Source: Blastomussa wellsi
Lineage: Eukaryota > Cnidaria > Anthozoa > Scleractinia > Plerogyridae
NCBI GenBank assembly: GCA_947652115.1
Contig: OX393562.1
Coordinates: 19,448,690 to 19,512,689 of the forward strand
Direction of reading: 5' to 3'
DNA length: 64,000 nucleotides
Positions within the stretch are counted from its first letter, which is position 1. Every line of letters begins with the position of its first letter. Both the position numbers and the translations under genes were made by a program. Of this stretch, positions 13,562-24,100 are shown piece after piece. The notes beneath the pieces were generated by a model. The model worked only from the letters and a program-made list of their open reading frames with translations, made no database searches and was not told the origin of the DNA.

Positions 13562-14068
13562 AGGCGATGGCAAACGAGGACACATTGTTGCTCATGACGA
13601 TTTGTTGCGCGCACAAACGCGGAAACATTTGTTGCGGTCACAAAATGTTTCTGAAAGGCGGCGAAATACGAGATACAAAGCCCCTCAACTTGTCGCGCAA
13701 ATTAAGCAAATTTGCTGTGTGACAAGTTGAGAGTTTGATGAAAAACGAGCAACAAAGCCAAAATTTGTTGCTCAAAGTTGACCCGCGCTCTACTTTTCGC
13801 AACATATTTCTTCCACCCGCAACAAATGCTTTTGTTGCGCAACATGTTTATCACGCAAGGTGAAAAACGAGAAACATCGACCAAAACCTGCAACGAAACA
13901 ATGTTGCGCGACAAGTTGAGGGTTTTTGTATCTCGTATTTCGCCGCCTTAAAATCAGAAACATTTTTGTGTCTCGAACAAAAAAATTGTGTCCTCAACAA
14001 TGTTGCACGCGCGGGCAAACAGGGAAACATTTGTGTCCGCAACAACGTGTCCTCGTTTGCCATCGCCT
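13562..14068. repeat. Foldback MITE with ~140-bp terminal inverted repeats
   Basis: It begins GGCGATGGCAAACGAGGACA and ends with the complement, TGTCCTCGTTTGCCATCGCC. Inner matching blocks are GGCGGCGAAATACGAGATAC and GTATCTCGTATTTCGCCGCC, then TCAACTTGTCGCGCA and its complement. The interior repeats CAACAAA/GTTGCG words. No clear target-site duplication and no transposase. Confidence 0.8.
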
Positions 14069-15864
14069 TTACATTAATTTGCTATAAATCGAAAATATAC
14101 GAACATTCATAATGTTATTAGCCTTAACAAATTTTCGAATTCCAACTAGGTACAATGAAACTCGCGCAAGTCTTGCAAAGTGTTTGCTATAAAAAGCCAA
14201 TATAAAAAATATGTAGCCAATTGTAGTTGACAAGAACCCAACAAACACAAACACGCAAACAAGTTAATTTCTACGGTGAAATCTGAATATTCGTCTTTAA
14301 TTTAATGCGCGACCCGAGACTAACTTTGAACAGTGACTTGAAAATTTGTGTAAACATTAATTGCCCGTTTTCCCGGCAGAAAACATTTTTCTTCATATTA
14401 ACTAAGGAATTGGAAAGACACCCAGCATAGACAGGTTTCCACTGACTTCAGGAGTTTCAAGATTCCCTAGGAAAGGAGTAAACGATATAACCATCAAAAA
14501 TCATAGATCAATATTAAAGAGATTTCAGTTGAGTGTCACAAGTAATTTACTTGGCTTTGGTTTGGCACTACGCTTACTAGTTGATTTAAAAACACTTTCA
14601 CCACTTCTGAACCAATCAGAAGTAAAACCAAAAACAATCGTGATGACTCGCCCACGCGCCCTTTCCCGCGCTTCGTGACGGCTTCGTGATTTGCTTCGAG
14701 TTTTGATTGGCTCGCTGGGATGTCTGTCCTTTGTGATTGGCTAAGAGTGACTACTTGGTTTCGGTTTTACGACACTCGCTTGAAAACCACTTTATTATGC
14801 CATGATTATTTAGGAGGATTGTTAAAAAAGGATTAAGATTCGAAATTAGTCAGCCGAGCAGTGCGACACAAAAGTAGACTGGGGCTGGTTAATATACCTG
14901 GCAACGTTCTTTCACTAGCACCGTGCTCAAAAAGTCACGAACTAACTAACTTCAAATAGAGAGTCAGCTTCATGGACAATCAAAAGCCTTCACTGTTATT
15001 AGATCTTTAGCTGTTTTCGGAATTCACAGGTAGTTGGCTGGCCCACCAAACACGACCAGGGAGACTGAGACTAGACGGAAATCTGGCGGAGGGTATGGGG
15101 GAAAATAGAGTGAGGTTTGGTAACCAAGGCAACTGATAGGGGCCACTGGCGGCAAGAAAAGCTTCGAACTGTCGACCAACAACCACTGAGCGAACTCCAG
15201 GATAGTTGAGAATGCTGTTCCACATCACTTGCGGCGACAGGTTAGCGCTGTCAATGCTGCAATTATAAAAATAAGCTTGTCAGGTTGTGTTACTGCCATT
15301 CTCGCTCTCAGAGGTGGCGATTTTGGCAAGCACCGAGAATGGTGCCCTCTGGTTAGATCATTCTCGTCACGAGAGGACGCAATCCTTTCGGTCAGCTTCA
15401 AAAATAAGTTGTACCCTCGACCGCCGCAGGGTCATGAATGGTCTTTCAAAATTTGGCAGTGCTCGCAAAATTTAACCTGCAGTGCAGCCGGACTTACCGA
15501 AAAATCCTCGGGACTACGGGAGTCGCGTTAGGTCTCAGGCAGGCATTTGTCAACCCCTTTTTACTCGCGCTTCAAACAGATGTTCTGCAAGAATTTGTCT
15601 AACCACAGACCTGCGGGACATGAGAACAAGCTTTTTGGAGCCGTTGCGCAGACGGACTATACCGTGTTAGTCTGTTACGATGCATGCTAGCAAAATAAGC
15701 CTTCTGGTTAATTCTGGCCGACATGCTCGCAAACTCTAGTGAGTGCTCGTTGATACAAGTGCTGGCATGCTCTGTATTTAGGGAAGGTGGTTTTTTGCAG
15801 TTAGCAAATGATTTCCCGGAGGAAGCTGATGGTGTACAGACTGGACTTATTCCATTGTCTTCTG

Positions 15865-18448
15865 TTATTTAGTTGCATTTGACATTTCCTTGGCTTTTAG
15901 TAAAACGGCTGTCTCGTTCGTATCGACTACCATTTTGAAAACTGTGAAAACTGCGACGTTTTTAACACATTCGATAACGAATAACGTTACTAGTAAAAGC
16001 CCTCGATACCTTTGAGGTTGTTGAACCTGAGCTTCAGTTGAAGATAAACCTAAACCCGTCTCTGATTGGCTATCTGCAGTTGTGACGTCTTCCTCCACAA
16101 TTCCTTGATACAATTGAGATTCCTCCTCTTGGGTTTCACTCGGGGATAAATCTAAACTCTTCTCTGATTGGGTACCTGACGGTGTAATATCTTCCGCCGG
16201 TTTCCATCGTCCTCTATGTTGACGGAGATATTTTGGGCATTCACCCGGTGAGCTGTTCCGGAGACGTCTTCGAGCGTTGGCAAACCAGTTCTTAAGCTAA
16301 AGCAAAAATTAAATCATGAAAATATATAATGGTGGCAAATTTCCTCTGAATTTTGGAATGATATATTGCATCAAAACTAAGAATTTGACTTACTGGAAAT
16401 GGGAAAAATCCTAGTTCTTATGTCATCAGGAAACAAAAAAAAAACACCAAACGAAAGAAACAAAACGAAGGTCTTGTCAGACAGGCACGAAGGGTTTTCG
16501 CGGTCATTAAAATAGAGACTGTCTTGAGGAAATTAGATGGATCATAAAACCGCACAAATACAACTCAGTAGGAGCTTCCGTTTGCGAATAACTGTTCTAT
16601 AATGTTATGTTATAAAATGAATTCATACCTGGCCCAAAGTGAGTCCATGCTGGTGAGCCAGCATCAGTCTCTCTGTTTTATCTGGGTATGGATTATCACT
16701 GCGCTCCGTAAACCACGCTTGTAGTGCTTTACAGGTTGCTTTGGGGATTCCTCTCCTTTTACGAACACCAGAAGGGCAAATGCTTCGTGGAGGCATGAAT
16801 CTACAGGGAATTAACAGGCCAAACAGGTAACATAGGATTTGTCTTGGTGATACTGAACATAAGCGTCATTTTTCTGCCCGAAGGGGGGGGGGGGGGGGAA
16901 GGTTTGAACCATTTGCCCAAAAAATTCTCCCAAGTTGCCTTGCCCAAATTTCTCTTGCTACCCAAAAAATTGTTGCCCAAAATTGGGGGGGAGGCTGCAG
17001 CTCCATGCCCCCCACCCCCCACCCCCGGCCCGTACGCCTATGATACTGAATATGTACTGAAACCGCGTAAATCATTATTTAAGAGGAGCTGCCTCACATC
17101 ATTTGAGAAAGTACAAGAGACATCTGGACCAATCAGAGTATGTGTTGGTAACAAATGTCAAAGTTCTTATGAATGAAACTATGCGTTTACATGTTCATTT
17201 ATACAAAACGGGAAAGGACCGGCAAGTGTAGCGCTCTTTCCCTCATTGTAAACTGCCAGTTGCTTTTGCTTGTTTTTGTTTTATATTTGACATTGTTATC
17301 ATTTTGGTCTGTGATCCCACAAGAAAATTTCAAGAAGAAACAAACATCATCGCGCGCTAAGACTGATTAATATTACTGTCTGCGTCGGTAAAAGAGAAAA
17401 TAGGTCTGATGCATTTCCAGGTAAGATCTTTTTAAAATATTGGTTGAACCAAAATTTGCATCGTCGTTATTGAGATACTTAAAGACTTCGGTTTACTATT
17501 TAACTGAAATCCGAAGCTGTTGAAGATTCACAAAATCAGAGATGACTTCCGGCAAATCAAACTCTGCCTAAACTTGCTGGGGTTTTTTTATTGATTTATT
17601 TTCGTCGCGAAGCCTGAATAAAACTAAAAAATTGTTGCAGTTGATAGCCAGTTTGTTTCAGAGGGATTCAAACAAGTATTCTATTTGAAAAATTATCGTG
17701 CTTCTGTATTTGTTTGACTTCGAGAATACTTTATAGACCTTCACAGTGTAAATCTAATTAGTCGATGCAGCCGGCAGTCGATGGTTCGAGTTTTGCATTC
17801 ACTTTCAGGAATACATCTCGCAAAAGATTTTTTAAAATTAAGACCGTTTCCTTTGCAGAAGCCGGACTGTCCGGCTGAAAATTAGGAGCGTTTTCTTTTT
17901 AGAGAAACAGCAAACAAAACTCAATGGTAACTGAACTGCTCGGTGTTTTGGATTTCAACAACAGTGAAAATTAGATCAATTTAACCTCGCAACACCTTTC
18001 AGTTTTTCTTTACTTTTGCCAAGAAATACACATCACACCACCAAAGAAGCATTGCTGAAGGATTCTAACCAACTTGACTGTCACCGGTTCGTGACAAACT
18101 GCTATGAAACGGACGAGGCGAAATCAGTGATAAATGAATGAAATTTACACAAATTGTTCGAACTACAGAGGTTTCATTTCTGCAGAGAGAATACGATAGA
18201 ATTTTACGGATGAAGAACATCCTGCCGGCCTTTCATTCTCAGGCTTTAACTAAATTATATAATTTGGTTTTATCGACTGGGTTGATAATGTGAATTAGCC
18301 ACCGTAAAGAGATTCAAGAGCTGACGTTTCGAGCTGACCTTTCAAGATCTGACGTTTCGAGCGCTCGAAACGTCAGCTCTTGAATCTCTTTACGGTGGCT
18401 AATTCACATTATCAACCCAGTTGATAAAACCAAATTATATTGTTATAC

Positions 18449-18493
<45 letters not shown>

Positions 18494-19054
18494 CTTTAAC
18501 TTACTCTGCATCGTGGTTTTATTGTTCATATGAAAGTGCGTAACTTTGTACCAACTTTTATACAGTAAAACAAATATTGTTCAACAAACCTCTGCCTCAA
18601 ACGATGTCTTTGTACTGCAGTTCTAGCCTTAGCTTCATAAACATGAGCCTGGTCCCATATCTCAATAAGATCTTCACCGTTTGAGAATTTACCCTCCTGA
18701 TTAGATAATGATTGCAAATAGAAATGAGCAACTTCCGAAGAAACGAACAACAACTGCTCGAGAATTGAAACATGCAGCAAAACTTGTGTTTGAAATGAAA
18801 ACTTCACATAAAAGAGTTATCAATAGTAATTTTACCTCGATAAGCTTGCAAACCGTTTGCACGTCTTTTTTGTTCCAGGCAAGAGCTATTTTTGCTCGAG
18901 TGATCTCTTCATTAGCGCGAAATTCTTGAGCGTTGGGGAGACTAACAAGTAACTTCTCAACGTCGGCAAATTTGTTGCGACGAACAAGACGTGACACTCG
19001 CGTACCAACGGCTGCAACATCGGCCTCACTAGTCGAAAACCGGGTCCGCTTCAT
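15865..19054 (-). CDS. ANHX: ANHX-like homeobox protein: SIX domain plus TALE-length homeodomain, 4 exons
   Basis: A nuclear DNA-binding protein by domain content. Exons in transcript order are 18836-19054, 18590-18696, 16629-16800 and 15865-16296, all GT-AG and in frame (309 residues). Residues ~12-112 form a SIX domain: VEKLLVSLP, a RANEEITRAKIALAW block and IWDQAHVYEAKARTAVQRHR, leading into RLRQRFMPPRSIC. SIX proteins have a similar RVRRKFPLPRTIW bridge. The homeodomain follows (about 122-184). It has WFTERSDNPYP, i.e. three more residues before NPYP than SIX proteins, and KNWFANARRRL at 168-178. Both are TALE/Iroquois-like. From memory, vertebrate ANHX has the same SIX-then-divergent-homeodomain order and a similar Pro-rich bridge. 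The C-terminal tail is acidic and Ser-rich, then hydrophobic at 266-290. Start chosen: the first ATG before the SIX domain. The gene name is an inference. Confidence 0.85.
16881..17040. repeat. G-run and TTGCCCAAA-rich degenerate repeat in the homeobox-gene intron 2
   Basis: A run of about 17 G is followed by several TTGCCCAAA/CCCAAAAAATT words and C-rich tracts. It looks like a decayed interspersed repeat. A related word set (AAAAAGTTGCCC) occurs near 19490-19560. No coding function seen. Confidence 0.6.
18264..18440. repeat. Near-perfect palindrome of a Penelope-like terminal sequence
   Basis: The left arm contains GGGTTGATAATGTGAATTAG and CACCGTAAAGAGATTCAAGA, then GCTGACGTTTCGAGC. The right arm is the exact reverse order. 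Arms are about 70 bp around a ~30-bp centre that repeats the GACGTTTCGAGC word. A related, single-orientation copy lies at 48210-48400. I associate the GACGTTTCGAGCG word with ends of Penelope-like retroelements. That assignment is from memory. Confidence 0.65.
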
Positions 19055-21116
19055 GATATTGGTTTATACAACTGTTTAGTGAAAAAAAGCTGAGATCCTG
19101 TTGATCTGAGATTAGCCGGCATTGATGAATATTGAGAAAATGGCGCCAGTCTGTCTACGTTCCCCCAGTGTTGAGCAGTGAGAATGGAGACTTCCAATTG
19201 GTTAACACGTACACAGTACAGAGCGTAAGCACGTGACGTCATCAAATTCTAAAATCCATAACCAACGACCCACCAAACTTTTTATTGGTCTTATTGGTGG
19301 TTTTCAGTAGCGAATTTTGATTTCGGAATTTTATGACGTCACGTGAAAACCAAAAATACTCATCAGGAAATAAGAGGTGCTAAACTTAATATATAGATTC
19401 AGCCAAGCCTAAAAGCGGAGCTCCGTGTTTTTGCTGGTTCTTTTATAATTTCTGAAATTGAGTGCTGGAATTGCGTTCACTGAAACATTTCCCAAAAAGT
19501 TGCCCGGAATTTCTCAAAAAGTTGCTTAAAAGTTCCCCCCCAAAAGGCAAAAGTTGCGTTTTGTAAGAGGGTCCTCAACGGGTGGGATGGGAACTGGGAT
19601 TGGCCTCTTTTTGCACTGGGAAAATGAAATTTGGGTGACTGGACTGGGATTTGGGCACTGGGAATGGTAAAAAATGTCAAAAATGGGAACGGCATAAATA
19701 TCTTTTACCCATGACCAGGAGTCACTTATTTCCTGGATTGAGAAACGTCAAAAAATTGTTCAACCGCCTTGTTCGTGCCACTTTTTAGTTGGTTTAGCCA
19801 GCATGTTTTATTTTCCCCGAAGCAGTGGCCTCGACTTGAGGTGAAATGTAACGTTTGGATGCAGGAGACCACGCAACGAAGAATAAAACTAGTTGTCACT
19901 CTAAGGGCGCTTTCACGTCACTCTAAAATCAAATTGATTGCAAGGCTGGTACTACGGCAAAAGGGCAAAATTTATTGGCCAATATTTCTGAAATATTTTA
20001 ACTAGCAGAACTAGTCTTCTTCAGGGCCAGTACTTTAAAATAGTGTGAATAGTACTTAATTGTGGTGAATGTTTGTGTGTATGTGTGTGTGTAAAGCCAA
20101 GAAACAACAACAACAATTTATTTACAAATTTAAAGAAAGGTATAAGTTTGCAGAGCACGCGTATTTTTATGATACAAAAAATGGCGGAAGAGGTAGAAAG
20201 CGCTCTTGAAAAAACACTGGGCATGATCCGTCCTACCAGGCTTGCGTGAAGAATAAGAACACTTACAAGTCGGATCAAGAGAATACGCTGCAGTTCATAT
20301 TAATTATACATTGCAATAACTATGTAATATCTTCTTATTGGCCAAGAGACTATAGTTAATCACAACCTACATACACATTATTCGTTAAACAATCTGTAGG
20401 TTGCGCGCACAATATCTCGTTAATCTCGAGAGACAAAGTCGTGAATAAAAGAAACTGTTCCATAAATACTTTGAATAGAAAAACATTCAGGAGCCGTAGG
20501 ACAAAAGGCAATATATTTTATGTAAAATAAAATAATTGTTAGATCATCCGTGTTGTGTGCGTGGTATCCGGAATAATCAAGATCGCGGTAAGCGTTATCA
20601 TCCAAAGCCGGGTAATAGTTTCATCGTGCCGTTTCAGTACGGTCTCATTCATTCATCCTCTTTGTTCCTTGAGTGGAGCATAAGGCCACAAGTACGGTCT
20701 AAAAGGATATTATTATCTCCAGAACATCTTCACAAATCCTCGTGAATTTTTGTGTATTTGTTGTGCCGTATGAAGTATGTATAACACTAGTGGGAATGGG
20801 ATTTGAACACTGGGAAGTGGGATTTGCAAAAAATTGGGCTCCGAAATGGGATTGGAAATGGGAGCTAAAAAAATCCACCCTCTCCTCTCTCCCTCTCCCC
20901 CCAATAACACAGAGCATTCAAGTTTGCATTTAAATCATGTTTATTTGTCATTTGAAGTATTAAAATGAGGCATTTGAATTCCTTATACTGAAATATTGCG
21001 ATTGACATCTTGCCAAAAAAAAAAGAAAAGAACAGAAATAACCAAACAACAATTCAAATAAAACATAAAACAACTTCTAGAATTCTGAAAACTATTAACA
21101 TGTAACACTGTTTCTA
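19055..21116. other. Intergenic region between the homeobox gene and the PIGN stop
   Basis: The first ~200 bp upstream of 19054 is the likely homeobox-gene promoter. Two stretches of degenerate TGGGATTTGGG/TGGGAATGGG repeats lie at 19575-19690 and 20790-20870. A (TG)n patch lies near 20070-20090. No coding exon recognised. Confidence 0.6.
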
Positions 21117-24100
21117 TCAGGCTCTTTTCTTGCTCGTCCTCAACGACAACGACGCACCGGTGAAAAGTCTCGCTAAACCGAATATTGGAAGCAAGAAGAT
21201 AATAAAGGCCATCATAATAACATAATGACTGATGCTTGTTCCAATATCCAGCCAACTGCCGCTATCCTGCACAAGGTAAAAGAAATGCAGCCCCATAAGA
21301 TCCGTCATTACAAGTACGACCACCACTAAGCTCTGAACAGGGATCGATAACACCACGTGAATAGCATCGAACGCGCACGCTACAATCACAAATGGGATCA
21401 GGACTTTACAAAGCAGCAAAGCACCCATGATAAACGGTGAAAATACTGTTAAGAAACAGTAAACAGACGCAGGGTCAAAACTGTTTATGCTTGCAATGTT
21501 TCCTGTCCCGAAGAACGCTACCACGATGAAGAAGACGAAGAAATATGCACAGCGAAGGTCTTCTAAGGTGAGTTTTCTAATAAGCGGGGTGTCGATGCCT
21601 TTAGTGAGCACCTTCCAAGCTGGCTGGTGAATCGCTGCGGAATTGTCGCTACTCAGTTGCGTTTCTAAAAGCGTGTTGAGCGTTTTGCCAGAAAGTTTAT
21701 GCTCAGATAACAGCCACGCACCCATAAGAAGCGAGAGGACTAAAAGAAACAAGCATTCGTAGGCGGTGCTCATCAGTAAGTACACAGAAGAGAATGCAAT
21801 CGCGATGCTAGACAATCTGATGGTTAAATTACTGGAGTTGATCAACGGAAGCAAAAACGACGAAAAGAAAATCGTCCAACTTCCAAGTTGGTTAACTACT
21901 GGAAGACCAAGTTTACGCCGCAGGCTTGATGCCGTACTGTTCACAATATAAACCGCAAAGCCCGTGAGTAGCGCTTGAGGAAGGAGTATTTTATACGATT
22001 TCGTTATTTCCGTCTTAAGCAGCTGTGAAATACTGGACGCGTAAAGCAACAGACAGGCAAAAGCGGCCAAAGTTAAAACCCCAGCCAAGTACACCAAGAA
22101 GTAGTTCGCCTCGCGTCCAACCACAGGAAGAACAGGAAATACAGACAGAGCGAAGCTAAGGACCATCCAGCACACTACGGACCCCCTGCAGTTTGTGTAT
22201 AGTGTAGTGGTGAATGGCCAGAAAGCAAGACACACAAGACCAACAGAGAGAATCTCGCGCCGGAAGAAACTCATCACAAGAATCTCTAACGAAACTGCAC
22301 CAGATAAGACCGTAAATAACACTCGACGCTGAAGCTGCTTCGCACGAGTGTAGTCCAACGCAGCACGAATCACGTGAAGTCTCTTCGCAATGCGGTTCCA
22401 AAACACCAACGGCATTAAGCAGTAACTGTAATACATCCACGGGGCTTTTTGAATCAACAGCAAAAGAACGACAAGAACAGCGAAAGCACTAGATGTAGCG
22501 TCTACCAACGAGACCTTCACCAAGGGATGGATTCTTCCTTTGCCGAGTTTTGACGCTTCTTTCACAACGTCGCTATGCTCCTCGATTATCTGTAGCATAA
22601 TACAGAATACCCATCCTAGAAAGCCAAGAGTAACCACGAAATTTAAAAACACTCTGTCATAGTTCTGGTAATAATTGAGTCCTTCTAATGCAAGCTTTAT
22701 TAGATCTCGGCTGAGGCTGCCAGCTTCTGTATACTTCTTGGCTCGCATGAACTCCTTTATGTCACGGACCATACCTGTTTTCTTTGCACCTGTCAGAGAA
22801 AAAAAGAACGATAACGAAATATTGCATTTAGTCTTGATCACTTTACATGGCACATCTAATTGCAATTTTCGATGTTAACAAGAACAAGATTGTGGTAACA
22901 AAATGGTTTTAAAGTGCAATGACACTTCTTCACACAGAACACCACATTACCAAGACCGGGGCTACCTGAGGAAAACTACCCTCTTTGCAACTCTAAAAAA
23001 GTGGTAAGAGAGCGTATTAACTGGAAATATTTCTTCATATGTAATAGGCCATTTCCGAGTTCCCTTGAGCCTCTATTTCAAAACGAGTCTAAGTGCGAAA
23101 GTTTTGTGATGGTAATTAGTTTTGCTTTCCATATGAATGAAAACACATTTTCATTACAAAGACTTTGCACTTAGACTCGCCTTGAAATAGAGGCACAAGC
23201 GAACTCGGAAATGGCCTATTGTTTGTTTATTTTTTTCTGTGCACCACATCTGAGAGAAGCCGTCCCCAAGCTGAGGCTGAAATTCGCCATGTAATCACAC
23301 CCTCCAAGCTCCAAATGGACACGAGCAGCAAACTTTAAATAGTAAAATTACAACCTCTTAAATCTGAACGCTGATGGCTGTCAAAGTTCAAACTTTAAAT
23401 GTACGCATACCTGCCAACAAAGTGAAAGGCCAAAACCATAGAGATGTTTCTTTTCTGAACAACTCTTTGACGTCATACTGAGCAAGAATCTGTTGGGAAT
23501 TCATAAAGAGGTTTTCTGCAATATACTGCTCGGTATTGTTCAGATATTCCACTGGTAAAATGCCCACAGAGTTTAAGGGAAATGGTACACCTGAGGGACA
23601 AAAGAATTATGTTTTTAGACAGAACAGGAAGGTAAAGTAAAGTCTGTATACGAGCCTAGTGGCCCATCAGGTTGAGCCCTTAACATGAAGCGACTGAGAG
23701 TATTTCTACTCACCCCTGGATGGGATGCTAGTCAATTCGCCTATCTTCATTTATACACCTGGGTGGAGAAAGGCACTACTTGAGTTAAGTGTCCTGCCCA
23801 AGAATACAACACAGTGTCCGCAGCAAGGACAGACCACCTGTTGGGAGTCCTGAGTCCAGGGCATTACAGTAAAAACTCGTAGATAAGCCGCACCCCCAAT
23901 TTGGGAGCTCAAATTTTGACAAAGAGTAAAGAAAACAAAGTTTAAAGTGTTTAGATGAGTTTGGGTGTGTTTAGATGAGAGTAGGTAAACATGGTTGTGA
24001 CATCTTAGATTCGCGTGTAGTTTGAGAAATATTCTATAAAAGCAGTAGAGGTTGTTTTCCGTGTTTACATAGCCTCATCTAAACACTCAGGGGTTAGGAG

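Larger units (their letters stand above)
11895..15864. other. Intergenic region between the convergent PLPP and homeobox genes
   Basis: This holds the PLPP 3' end, a 63-bp palindrome at 12269-12331, a tRNA-like gene at 13010, a foldback MITE at 13562-14068, and unexplained DNA from 14070 to 15864. I saw no coding exon in 14070-15864. Several short open frames around 15007-15670 have no recognisable domain. Confidence 0.6.

Noticed and set aside
15007..15670. Several overlapping short open frames on both strands downstream of the homeobox gene
   Set aside because: No recognisable domain, no consistent splice signals, and the frames overlap on opposite strands. Probably non-coding 3' flank or old repeat.
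16629..16800. Separate Mohawk/Iroquois-type TALE gene starting at the ATG at 16796
   Set aside because: The exon has a good acceptor just before 16800, and the split codon (AG + A) joins exactly to the SIX-domain exon, restoring the SIX-protein bridge. One gene explains both better.
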